Of a stretch of DNA of 64,000 nt, positions 1 through 7,799 are shown in pieces. Under the pieces are notes generated by a model. That model saw nothing but the letters and a program-made list of their open reading frames with translations. It was not told the origin of the DNA and did no database searches. Origin of the DNA: Hylemonella gracilis ATCC 19624 (GTDB lineage: Bacteria; Pseudomonadota; Gammaproteobacteria; Burkholderiales; Burkholderiaceae_C). Location: assembly GCF_000211835.1 (NCBI RefSeq), contig NZ_AEGR01000024.1, positions 1-64,000 on the forward strand. The letters run 5' to 3'. A program made the position numbers and the translations under genes. Numbering within the stretch: position 1 is the first letter of the stretch; each line of letters opens with the position of its first letter.

Positions 1-2
1 TG

Positions 3-746
3 GCCTTGCTGGGTGGCCTGGCCGCAGGCTTGGGCTTGGCCTGGCTGGCCAGCAGTCTGGGTCTTGGCCCGGCTTTTGGTCAGTTTCTGCTGATCGCGCT
101 CGTCGTCTTGCTGGCCGTCGTCGTGTTGCGCTGGCTGCTGCGTCCTCGTGCCCCCGCGACGGCACCTCGCAACAGTTACGCCTTCCAGGGGGCCGGAGGC
201 TCCGGCGTGGCCACGATTCCTTCCGCCTATTTTCCCGAGAACGTGGGCAATGACGCTTCCGCGCGCCCCTGGGAACAAGGCGCAAGCACGACCGCCGCTG
301 GCGCTGCGCAAGGCGTCGTGATTGGATCGGCCTTGAATGGCAAGCCAGGGGATTGGAGCGTGCCTGCCGGCTTTGACGTCGAGAGTTTCCTCAAGGTCGC
401 CAAGAGCAACTTCATCCACCTCCAAGCGGCCTGGGACAAGGCTGACATGGTCACGCTGCGTTCCATGATGACCGACGAGATGCTCGCCGAAATCAGCGCG
501 CAGTTGGCTGAGCGCGAGCGCCTGTCCAGCGGCGAGCCGAACCTGACCGAGGTGCAGATGCTGCAGGCCCAGTTGCTGGGCATCGAGGACCTCGGTGGCG
601 AATACATGGCCAGCGTGGAGTTCTCCGGCATGGTGCGCGAAGACCGCCACAGCGGCCCCAGCCCCTTCCGCGAGGTCTGGAACATGACCAAGCCGCGTGA
701 TGGTAGCCGTGGCTGGTTGGTTGCGGGCGTGCAGGCCCTGCAGTAA
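3..746 (+). CDS. Tim44-like domain protein, 5' end outside window
   Basis: The frame is open from the left edge, so the true start and any signal peptide are missing. The visible part begins in two hydrophobic stretches (about residues 1-18 and 25-45, ending VVVLRWLLRP). A low-complexity linker follows, then a C-terminal Tim44/MpA-like domain from about residue 120 that contains FLKVAKSNFIHLQAAWDKAD and ends WNMTKP..GWLVAGVQ. Proteins of this family in Burkholderiales are membrane-anchored, their role is poorly defined, and they commonly precede ubiJ-ubiB, as here. About 230 bp without a recognisable gene separate it from ubiJ. Family call is firm; function is unknown. Confidence 0.85.
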   Translation, partial: ALLGGLAAGLGLAWLASSLGLGPAFGQFLLIALVVLLAVVVLRWLLRPRAPATAPRNSYAFQGAGGSGVATIPSAYFPENVGNDASARPWEQGASTTAAGAAQGVVIGSALNGKPGDWSVPAGFDVESFLKVAKSNFIHLQAAWDKADMVTLRSMMTDEMLAEISAQLAERERLSSGEPNLTEVQMLQAQLLGIEDLGGEYMASVEFSGMVREDRHSGPSPFREVWNMTKPRDGSRGWLVAGVQALQ

Positions 747-978
747 TCAGCCGCTGTTCTCGGCGGCATCGCTACGCCTGGGTGTGCTGTGCCTTGGAGC
801 CCGGGCGCCAGCCCTGGCTGCTTGGTTTTCGCAAGCTGAGCGGCGTGGCCGAGGGCCGGAGTTCTTGGACCTTCAGGGCTACCCCGACGGCATACCGAGG
901 CCTGCACCATGAGTGCCTTGCTTGAATTGTGAGCGGCGCGGGCGGGCTGAGGGCAGAACCGGGAATAATCGGAGGCTT

Positions 979-1605
979 ATGCAGTCGTCCCCTTTGTCCA
1001 TGCTTGAAGGCATCGCGCAAAAGCTGTTCGGTGTCTTGCCGAAGCCGTCTTTTCCCCCGCCACTTCCTCTTCCCTCACTGGATCGTCTGCCCCAGCCCCC
1101 GGCTTGGGCGGTCCGGGAGGTGCAGCGGAGGGTGGTGCTGCTGCTCAACCACGTCCTGATGCAGGAGCCCGAGGCCATGACGCGCCTGGCACGTCAGCAG
1201 GGACGGGCGGTGTTGTTCCAGTGGCGTGATTTCAGTTTCATGCTCCGTTGCACGCCTGCGGGGCTGTTTGACTTGTCAGATCCCAAGCCCGCCGTGGATG
1301 CCCCTGCGCCGGACCTGACGCTGACGGTCACCGAGACCTCACCCGTGACCGTGGCGCAGAACTTGTTCGCGGGGGAGCAGCCCCCCGTGCGCATCGAAGG
1401 GCATGTGGCTTTGGCCTCCGAGCTGAACTGGCTGGCCGAGCACTTGCGCTGGGACATCGAAGAAGATCTGGCCCGTTTGATCGGTGATGCGCCCGCCCAC
1501 GGTCTGGTCCAGGCCGCGCGGCGTGCGGGGCAGGCCTTGCGCGCCTGGTTGCCCGCCCGTTCGGGCGCAGCCGGACATTCCGCCGGGTCTGGAGCGCCGG
1601 CATGA
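979..1605 (+). CDS. ubiJ: Ubiquinone biosynthesis accessory factor UbiJ (SCP2 domain)
   Basis: A 208-residue protein with an SCP2-type lipid-binding domain in its first half (around [20 protein letters not shown]) and a helical C-terminus ([19 protein letters not shown]). UbiJ binds ubiquinone intermediates and supports the soluble Ubi metabolon. The ATG at 979 is chosen because GGAGG lies 3 bases upstream; the frame extends further upstream only through non-family sequence. The stop overlaps the ubiB start (ATGA at 1602-1605), so the two are translationally coupled. That matches the usual ubiE-ubiJ-ubiB order, although ubiE would lie outside the window. Confidence 0.88.
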   Translation: MQSSPLSMLEGIAQKLFGVLPKPSFPPPLPLPSLDRLPQPPAWAVREVQRRVVLLLNHVLMQEPEAMTRLARQQGRAVLFQWRDFSFMLRCTPAGLFDLSDPKPAVDAPAPDLTLTVTETSPVTVAQNLFAGEQPPVRIEGHVALASELNWLAEHLRWDIEEDLARLIGDAPAHGLVQAARRAGQALRAWLPARSGAAGHSAGSGAPA

Positions 1606-3233
1606 CCGGGGTGGTCAGCCGTTTCCTGCGCGGCGCCTACATCCTATGGATCGTGTTGCGTTATGGCTTGGACGAGCTGGTGCTCTCCAGCTTTCGCAAG
1701 CCCTGGCTGCGGGTGGCCGCGCGCATCGTGGCCTTTGGCCGGCCCCTGAACAAGCCGCGTGGTGTCCGCCTGCGCGAGGCCCTGGAGCGTCTGGGGCCGA
1801 TCTTCGTCAAATTCGGGCAGGTGCTGTCCACGCGGCGTGATCTGCTGCCGCCCGACATCGCGGAAGAGCTGGCCAAGCTACAGGACCGCGTGCCGCCCTT
1901 CAGTTCGGAGGTGGCGGTGGCGACCATTGAGCGCTCTTTCCGTCAGCCGTTGGACAGCATCTTCAGCGAGTTCCAGCGCGAACCCGTGGCCAGTGCCTCG
2001 ATTGCTCAAGTGCATTTCGCTCGCCTGCGCGGCAAGGATGGACGACATGTCGGGCGCGAAGTGGCCGTCAAGGTGCTGCGCCCCAACATGCTGCCGGTCA
2101 TCGAGAAAGATTTGGCGCTGATGCGCTGGATGGCCGCGTGGGTGGAGAACCTGTCCGCCGATGGCCGGCGCCTCAAGCCCCGGGAGGTGGTGGCCGAGTT
2201 CGACAGTTACCTGCACGATGAGCTGGACCTGGTGCGCGAGGCCGCCAGCGCCGCGCAGCTGCGGCGCAACATGGCCGGGCTGAACCTGGTGCTGATCCCC
2301 GAGATGTTCTGGGATTACTGCCACAACGATGTGATCGTGATGGAGCGCATGCACGGCATCCCGATCAGCCAGACGCAGCGGCTGCGCGAGGCCGGCGTGG
2401 ACCTGAAGAAACTGGCCCGTGACGGGGTGACGATCTTCTTCACCCAGGTGTTCCGTGACGGCTTCTTCCACGCGGACATGCATCCGGGCAACATCTTCGT
2501 GAGCACGGACCCGGCCACTTTCGGGCGCTACATCTCACTGGATTTCGGCATCGTCGGCACGCTGACGGAATTCGACAAGGAATACCTGGCGCAAAACTTC
2601 ACGGCCTTTTTCCGGCGGGATTACAAGCGCGTGGCCGAGCTCCACATCGAAAGCGGCTGGGTACCGCCTGAGACCCGCGTCAACGAGCTGGAGGCGGCGG
2701 TGCGCTCCGTCTGCGAGCCGTATTTCGACCGTCCGCTGAAGGAAATCTCCCTGGGCATGGTGTTGCTGCGCCTGTTCCAGACTTCCCGCCGTTTCAACGT
2801 CGAAATCCAGCCTCAGCTGGTGCTGCTGCAAAAAACCCTGCTGAACATCGAGGGGCTGGGACGCGACTTGGACCCGGATCTGGACCTCTGGAGCACGGCC
2901 AAGCCTTTCCTGGAGAAATGGATGGCCGATCAGATCGGCCCCAAGCGCCTCTGGGCGGAGCTGAAGAACCAGGCGCCGCGTTATGCCAAGTTGCTGCCGG
3001 AGTTGCCGCGTCTGCTGCACGACTTCCTTCGGGAACGGCAGGGGCCCGCGGCGATGGGGGGCGGGCGGCGGACCCTGGAGGCCTTGCTCGTCGAGCAGCG
3101 CGCCACCCGCCGGCTGCTGCAGATGCTGCTGGCAGCGGGCATCGGTTTTGCAACAGGGGTGCTGCTGATGCAGGTCCTCTGGAACTGGTCAGCCATGGCC
3201 AACGCCTTCAGCGGTTTTTTCCAGGGCCGCTAG
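1602..3233 (+). CDS. ubiB: Ubiquinone biosynthesis kinase-like protein UbiB
   Basis: A 543-residue member of the UbiB/ABC1/ADCK atypical kinase family, needed for ubiquinone synthesis and probably acting as an ATPase on membrane-bound intermediates. The family hallmarks are visible: the KxGQ motif (KFGQ, residues 70-73), the alanine-rich loop in place of a glycine loop ([10 protein letters not shown], about residue 130), a catalytic-loop-like [10 protein letters not shown], and DFGIVG. The C-terminus has one or two transmembrane helices ([20 protein letters not shown]), as expected for an inner-membrane protein. Length and overlap with ubiJ are typical. Confidence 0.95.
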   Translation: MTGVVSRFLRGAYILWIVLRYGLDELVLSSFRKPWLRVAARIVAFGRPLNKPRGVRLREALERLGPIFVKFGQVLSTRRDLLPPDIAEELAKLQDRVPPFSSEVAVATIERSFRQPLDSIFSEFQREPVASASIAQVHFARLRGKDGRHVGREVAVKVLRPNMLPVIEKDLALMRWMAAWVENLSADGRRLKPREVVAEFDSYLHDELDLVREAASAAQLRRNMAGLNLVLIPEMFWDYCHNDVIVMERMHGIPISQTQRLREAGVDLKKLARDGVTIFFTQVFRDGFFHADMHPGNIFVSTDPATFGRYISLDFGIVGTLTEFDKEYLAQNFTAFFRRDYKRVAELHIESGWVPPETRVNELEAAVRSVCEPYFDRPLKEISLGMVLLRLFQTSRRFNVEIQPQLVLLQKTLLNIEGLGRDLDPDLDLWSTAKPFLEKWMADQIGPKRLWAELKNQAPRYAKLLPELPRLLHDFLRERQGPAAMGGGRRTLEALLVEQRATRRLLQMLLAAGIGFATGVLLMQVLWNWSAMANAFSGFFQGR

Positions 3234-3254
3234 GTTTTCACCGGATAATCCCGG

Positions 3255-3270
3255 GGTTTCACCTGAAACC
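3255..3270. promoter_or_regulatory. 16-bp perfect palindrome between ubiB and the putrescine-binding protein gene
   Basis: GGTTTCACCTGAAACC reads the same on both strands. It lies about 20 bases after ubiB and 58 bases before the next start codon. It could be an operator for the binding-protein gene or the stem of a weak terminator, since a T-rich stretch follows at about 3278-3300. The sequence alone does not decide. Confidence 0.35.
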
Positions 3271-3327
3271 GCTCGCCGTTTTCAGTATTCCGTTTTTTCA
3301 CAGCCTGCTCGTTCCTCGAAAGGATTG

Positions 3328-4467
3328 ATGGACATGAAGACTTTGACCCCTCGGTTCCGCGGATTCGTCGCGGCCATGGCACTGGCAGTCACCGGTTTCA
3401 CAGGTGTGGTCTCCAGCGTGGAGGCTGCCGAGGAGCCGGTGCTCAACATCTACAACTGGGCTGACTACATCGCCGAGGACACGATCGCCAATTTCCAGAA
3501 GGAAACGGGCATCAAGGTCAATTACGACAACTTCGACAGCAACGAAGCCCTGCACGCCAAGCTGATGGCGGGCATGTCGGGCTACGACATCGTGGTGCCG
3601 GGTTCGCACTTCGCCAAGCTGCAAATCCAGGGCGGCCTGCTGATGAAGCTGGACAAGTCCAAGATCCCCAACCTGAAGAACCTGGACCCTGCCATCCAGG
3701 CCCAACTGGCCAAGGTGGACCCAGGCAATGAACACCTGGTCGATTGGCTCTGGGGGTACACCACGGTGGGCATCAACGCCGACCAAGTCAAGAAAGCCCT
3801 GGGCAGCACGCCCATGCCCGCGAATCCCTGGGATCTGGTGTTCAAGCCCGAGTACGCCGCGAAGCTGCAGAAATGCGGCATTTCCTTCATGGACACCGCC
3901 TCCGAGATCCTGCCGATCGCGCTCAAGTACATCGGCAAGGACCCGCGCAGCAAGAACGCCGCGGACTACGCCGAAGCCGGCAAGATGCTGAAGGCGGTCC
4001 GCCCCTACGTGGGCCGATTCGCCGGTTCGGGCTCTGACTACATCGACCAGATGGCCAGCGGCCAGCTTTGCGCCGTGGTTGGCTGGTCTGGCGACATCAT
4101 GATCGCCAAGGACAAGTCCAACGAGGCCGGCAAGCCCCAAAACCTGCAAGTGATGCTGCCCAAGATGGGCGGTCTGCTGTTCTTCGACACCATGGCCATC
4201 CCGAAGGACGCCAAGCACCCGGAGAACGCGCACAAGTTCATCAACTACATCTTGCGTCCGGAGGTGCATGCCTCCTTGACCAATGCCGTCTTCTACGCCA
4301 ACCCCAACAAGGCGAGCATGAAGTTCGTCAATCCGCTGCTGGCCAAGGATCCTGCGGTGTTCCCGGACGCCGCGGGACTGGCCTCCATGATCGCGCCGGA
4401 CACTCCCGACGCGGCCACCATGCGCCTGATCACCCGCACCTTCACCAATTTCAAGGTGGACCGCTGA
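3328..4467 (+). CDS. Periplasmic putrescine/spermidine-binding protein (PotF-like)
   Basis: About 379 residues: a Sec signal peptide (GFVAAMALAVTGFTGVVSSVEAA) followed by a PotF/PotD-type solute-binding domain starting LNIYNWADYIAEDTIANFQK. Typical family segments are visible, such as YDIVVPGSHFAKLQ and GSDYIDQMASGQLCAVVGWSGD. The protein should capture polyamines for an ABC importer, but no potGHI genes follow. AAGGA at 3320-3324 fits either ATG 3328 or ATG 3334 (spacing 3 or 9), so the start is uncertain by two codons. Downstream is an unrelated zinc-ribbon gene. Confidence 0.88.
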   Translation: MDMKTLTPRFRGFVAAMALAVTGFTGVVSSVEAAEEPVLNIYNWADYIAEDTIANFQKETGIKVNYDNFDSNEALHAKLMAGMSGYDIVVPGSHFAKLQIQGGLLMKLDKSKIPNLKNLDPAIQAQLAKVDPGNEHLVDWLWGYTTVGINADQVKKALGSTPMPANPWDLVFKPEYAAKLQKCGISFMDTASEILPIALKYIGKDPRSKNAADYAEAGKMLKAVRPYVGRFAGSGSDYIDQMASGQLCAVVGWSGDIMIAKDKSNEAGKPQNLQVMLPKMGGLLFFDTMAIPKDAKHPENAHKFINYILRPEVHASLTNAVFYANPNKASMKFVNPLLAKDPAVFPDAAGLASMIAPDTPDAATMRLITRTFTNFKVDR

Positions 4468-4514
4468 TCGTCAGTTCCGATTTCCTCGTTACCGTTTCAG
4501 AGCTACATCACACC

Positions 4515-4874
4515 ATGCCCATCTACGCCTACAAGTGCAGCGCCTGCGGCCTTGCCAAGGACGTGCTGCAAAAGATTTCCGATCAGCCACTGACGGTTTG
4601 CCCGAACTGCGGCAAGGCCAGTTTCAGCAAGCAGGTGACCGCGGCGGGCTTCCAGCTCAAGGGCAGTGGCTGGTACGTCACTGACTTCCGCGGTGGTTCG
4701 GGGGGCGGGGGTTCCGAATCCTCCGGCAGCGGCTCCGGCGGTGCATCCGGGGACTCCGGAGGCAGTAGTGGTAGTGGGGGTGGGGGTGGCTCAAGTTCAT
4801 CGGAGGGCGGTGGCACGAGCACGGCAGCCGCAGCCTCGGGGCACAGCTGTGGAACGGGGTGCGGTTGCGCCTGA
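4515..4874 (+). CDS. FmdB-family zinc-ribbon protein
   Basis: A 119-residue protein whose first 50 residues form the FmdB/CxxC zinc ribbon: MPIYAYKCSACGLAKDVLQK, then TVCPNCGKASFSKQVTAAGF. Two CxxC pairs supply the zinc ligands. The remainder is an extended Gly/Ser-rich tail ending in a second cysteine cluster, HSCGTGCGC. FmdB proteins are conserved but have no settled function. The start is the ATG that gives the invariant MPIYAY N-terminus. It precedes the DUF502 gene by 27 bp, and this FmdB-DUF502-aspS order recurs in betaproteobacteria. Confidence 0.9.
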   Translation: MPIYAYKCSACGLAKDVLQKISDQPLTVCPNCGKASFSKQVTAAGFQLKGSGWYVTDFRGGSGGGGSESSGSGSGGASGDSGGSSGSGGGGGSSSSEGGGTSTAAAASGHSCGTGCGCA

Positions 4875-4901
4875 GCCTGATGACAGGGTCCGGCAGCTGA
4901 C

Positions 4902-5576
4902 ATGACCAAAGACATTCAAGATCAAGATGGCAGGAGTGCTTCCGTGATGGCGAAATTTCGCAAATGGCTGCTCGCGGGCCTGCTGGTCCTGGTGCCGCTG
5001 ATCATCACCCTGTGGGTGCTGAATTGGGTCGTCGGCACGCTGGATCAGACCCTGCGCATCCTGCCCAGGGCCTGGCATCCGGACACCCTGCTGGGCTTGC
5101 ACATTCCCGGCTTGGGGGTCATCTTCGCCGTGGTGGTGGTGCTCGTCATCGGTGCGTTGGCGTCCAACTTCATCGGAAACCAATTGATTGCCTGGGGCAA
5201 TGCGCTGTTGCAGCGCATCCCCGTGGTGCGCTCGATTTACTCCGGCGTCAAGCAGGTCTCGGACACCTTGTTTTCCGAGAAAGGCAATGCCTTCCGGCAA
5301 GCCGTGCTGGTGCAGTGGCCCCGTCCTGGCATGTGGACCATCGGTTTCGTCACCGGCACGCCCGGGGGCGACTTGGTCAATCACCTGCAGGGTGATTACC
5401 TGAGTGTCTTCGTTCCCACCACGCCCAACCCCACCGGCGGGTATTTCGTCATGCTGCCTCGCGCCGACTGCGTGGTGCTGGCGATGAACGTGGACGAAGC
5501 CCTGACTTACGTGATTTCCATGGGGGTGATCGCGCCCGGCTCCAAGCTGCAGATCGGCCCTTCCGATCCCGCCTGA
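4902..5576 (+). CDS. DUF502 family integral membrane protein
   Basis: A 224-residue inner-membrane protein with two predicted N-terminal helices (WLLAGLLVLVPLIITLWVLN and GVIFAVVVVLVIGALASNFI) and a soluble C-terminal region. Family-typical segments are RIPVVRSIYSGVKQVSDTLF, GFVTGTPGGD and VFVPTTPNPTGGYFVMLPR. DUF502 proteins are widespread but functionally uncharacterised. The gene sits 69 bp upstream of aspS and may be cotranscribed with it. Confidence 0.9.
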   Translation: MTKDIQDQDGRSASVMAKFRKWLLAGLLVLVPLIITLWVLNWVVGTLDQTLRILPRAWHPDTLLGLHIPGLGVIFAVVVVLVIGALASNFIGNQLIAWGNALLQRIPVVRSIYSGVKQVSDTLFSEKGNAFRQAVLVQWPRPGMWTIGFVTGTPGGDLVNHLQGDYLSVFVPTTPNPTGGYFVMLPRADCVVLAMNVDEALTYVISMGVIAPGSKLQIGPSDPA

Positions 5577-5645
5577 GCTCGTGCACGGCCCCTCCCGATC
5601 CCCGATCCATCCCTTATCAGAACAAGCCAGAAAGAGAAAAATTCC

Positions 5646-7439
5646 ATGTCCATGCGCTCCCATTACTGCGGTCTGGTGACCGAAGCCCTGCTGGGCCAGA
5701 CTGTCACCCTGTGTGGCTGGGTCAACCGTAGGCGTGACCATGGCGGCGTGATCTTCGTGGACCTGCGCGACCGTGAAGGTTATGTCCAGGTGGTCTGCGA
5801 CCCGGATCGCCCCGAGATGTTCAAGGTCGCCGAGGATCTGCGCAACGAGTTCTGCGTGCAGGTCAAGGGGCTGGTGCGCGCGCGTCCCGCTGGCACGACC
5901 AACGACGGCCTCAAGAGCGGCAAGATCGAAGTGCTGTGCCACGAGCTGACCGTGCTCAATCCCTCGGTGACGCCGCCGTTCCAACTGGACGACGAGAACC
6001 TGTCCGAAACCACGCGCCTCACGCACCGCGTGCTGGACCTGCGCCGGCCCTACATGCAGAACAACCTGATGCTGCGCTACCGCGTGGCGATGGAAGTTCG
6101 CAAGTTCCTCGACGCGAACGGCTTCATCGACGTCGAGACGCCCATGCTGACCAAGAGCACCCCTGAGGGTGCGCGCGATTACCTGGTACCCAGCCGCGTG
6201 CACGATGGCATGTTCTTCGCCTTGCCGCAATCGCCCCAGCTATTCAAGCAGCTGCTGATGGTGGCCGGCTTCGACCGCTACTACCAGATCACGAAGTGCT
6301 TCCGTGACGAAGACCTGCGCGCTGACCGTCAGCCCGAGTTCACGCAGATCGATATCGAGACCTCCTTCCTGACCGAGCAGGACATCCGCGACATGTTCCA
6401 GGGCATGATCAAGACGGTGTTCCAGAACGTGTTGGGCATCGACCTGGGCGAGTTCCCGGTCATGGCGTATTCCGAGGCCATGCACCGTTTCGGTTCCGAC
6501 AAGCCTGACTTGCGCGTCAAGCTCGAATTCACCGAGCTGACCGACGTGATGAAGGATGTGGACTTCAAGGTCTTCTCCACACCGGCGCAGGCCAAAGGCG
6601 GTCGCGTGGTCGCACTGCGCGTGCCGGGCGGCGGCGAGATGAGCCGTGGGGAAATCGACGGCTACACCGAGTTCGTCAAGATTTATGGCGCCAAGGGCCT
6701 GGCCTGGATCAAGGTCAATGAGGTGGCCAAGGGTCGCGACGGTCTGCAGTCCCCCATCGTCAAGAACCTGCACGACGCCGCGATCGCCGAGATCCTGAAG
6801 CGCACGGGTGCGAAGGATGGCGACCTGATTTTCTTCGGCGCGGACAAAGCCAAGATCGTCAACGACAGCATTGGCGCGCTGCGCATCAAGATCGGCCACA
6901 GCGAGTTCGGCAAGAAGAGCGGCTTGTTCGAGGCCCGCTGGGCGCCGATGTGGGTGGTGGACTTCCCCATGTTCGAGTACGACGAGGACGAGCAGCGCTG
7001 GAGCGCCGTGCACCACCCGTTCACGGCCCCCAAGGATGGCCACGAGGATTGGATGGTCACCGATCCCGAAAAGTGCATCGCCAAGGGCTATGACATGGTG
7101 CTCAACGGCTGGGAAATCGGTGGCGGATCGGTGCGTATTCACCGCGCCGATGTGCAGGCCAAGGTTTTTGATGCGCTCAAGATCGGCCCCGACGAGCAGC
7201 GTCTGAAGTTCGGCTTCCTGCTGGACGCGCTCCAATATGGTGCGCCTCCGCACGGCGGCTTGGCCTTTGGCTTGGACCGGATCGTGACCTTGATGACCGG
7301 CGCCGAATCCATCCGTGACGTGATCGCCTTCCCCAAGACCCAGCGTGCACAATGTTTGTTGACTCAGGCACCTAGCCCGGTGGACGAGAAACAGCTGCGC
7401 GAACTTCACATCCGCTTGCGCAATCAGCAAGCGGCCTGA
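5646..7439 (+). CDS. aspS: Aspartyl-tRNA synthetase
   Basis: A 597-residue bacterial-type class II synthetase that charges tRNA-Asp. It has an N-terminal OB-fold anticodon-binding domain ([20 protein letters not shown]), class II motif 1 and 2 regions ([39 protein letters not shown]), the bacterial insertion domain at about residues 290-420, and motif 3 ([11 protein letters not shown]). Length is normal. AAAGAG lies about 10 bases upstream of the ATG. Whether the enzyme also charges tRNA-Asn cannot be told from this window. Confidence 0.97.
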   Translation: MSMRSHYCGLVTEALLGQTVTLCGWVNRRRDHGGVIFVDLRDREGYVQVVCDPDRPEMFKVAEDLRNEFCVQVKGLVRARPAGTTNDGLKSGKIEVLCHELTVLNPSVTPPFQLDDENLSETTRLTHRVLDLRRPYMQNNLMLRYRVAMEVRKFLDANGFIDVETPMLTKSTPEGARDYLVPSRVHDGMFFALPQSPQLFKQLLMVAGFDRYYQITKCFRDEDLRADRQPEFTQIDIETSFLTEQDIRDMFQGMIKTVFQNVLGIDLGEFPVMAYSEAMHRFGSDKPDLRVKLEFTELTDVMKDVDFKVFSTPAQAKGGRVVALRVPGGGEMSRGEIDGYTEFVKIYGAKGLAWIKVNEVAKGRDGLQSPIVKNLHDAAIAEILKRTGAKDGDLIFFGADKAKIVNDSIGALRIKIGHSEFGKKSGLFEARWAPMWVVDFPMFEYDEDEQRWSAVHHPFTAPKDGHEDWMVTDPEKCIAKGYDMVLNGWEIGGGSVRIHRADVQAKVFDALKIGPDEQRLKFGFLLDALQYGAPPHGGLAFGLDRIVTLMTGAESIRDVIAFPKTQRAQCLLTQAPSPVDEKQLRELHIRLRNQQAA

Positions 7440-7799
7440 ACCTGTTCACTTTGACGCTCGTAGGGGTGTTGGCTCGCTCCGATCGTCCCTCCCGGGGGGA
7501 TGAGGGGTGAGGAGGTGCTTGCACGTAAAAGTGACAAATGCATGGCAAAAAGGCGTCTTCGGACGCCTTTTTTCTTGGTGTGTCGACATTGCCTGAGTGG
7601 GCATGGCTTGTGCATGCGTGGCGTGGTGCATGAGCGGATCTGTTGCTGATCTTGGTCGCTGAGGTGGGCAGCTCTGCTGGAGTACGCGCGCATCCGGGCT
7701 GCGAAGGCATGGATGCCCCCGTCAGTTCACGGTATTGGACGGAGCCTCTCATCACAATTAGCATGCTGAATCACTTAAGAAAACCCAGGGAGGGGTTTC
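7440..7799. other. 360-bp intergenic region
   Basis: The region contains the aspS terminator and then about 225 bp without a convincing gene. The downstream gene has a good ribosome binding site, AGGGAGGGG at 7787-7795. I see no strong promoter; TTGGAC at 7735-7740 lacks a matching -10 box at the right spacing. Confidence 0.6.
7547..7574 (+). terminator. Rho-independent terminator of aspS
   Basis: GGCGTC and GACGCC pair around a TTCG tetraloop, preceded by A5 and followed by T7. It ends about 135 bp after the aspS stop and should terminate plus-strand transcripts before the next gene. Confidence 0.9.

Noticed and set aside
747-978. Small gene between the Tim44-like gene and ubiJ
   Set aside because: Only very short frames occur (for example a 7-codon ORF near 909), without conserved features; the in-frame extension of ubiJ here has no family similarity.
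4797-6230. Long minus-strand open frame opposite the DUF502 gene and aspS
   Set aside because: It is antisense to well-supported genes, rich in His, Gln and Arg as expected for GC-rich shadow frames, and resembles no family.
7735-7763. Sigma-70 promoter before the CheW-like sensor gene
   Set aside because: TTGGAC has no acceptable -10 box at 15-19 bp spacing.
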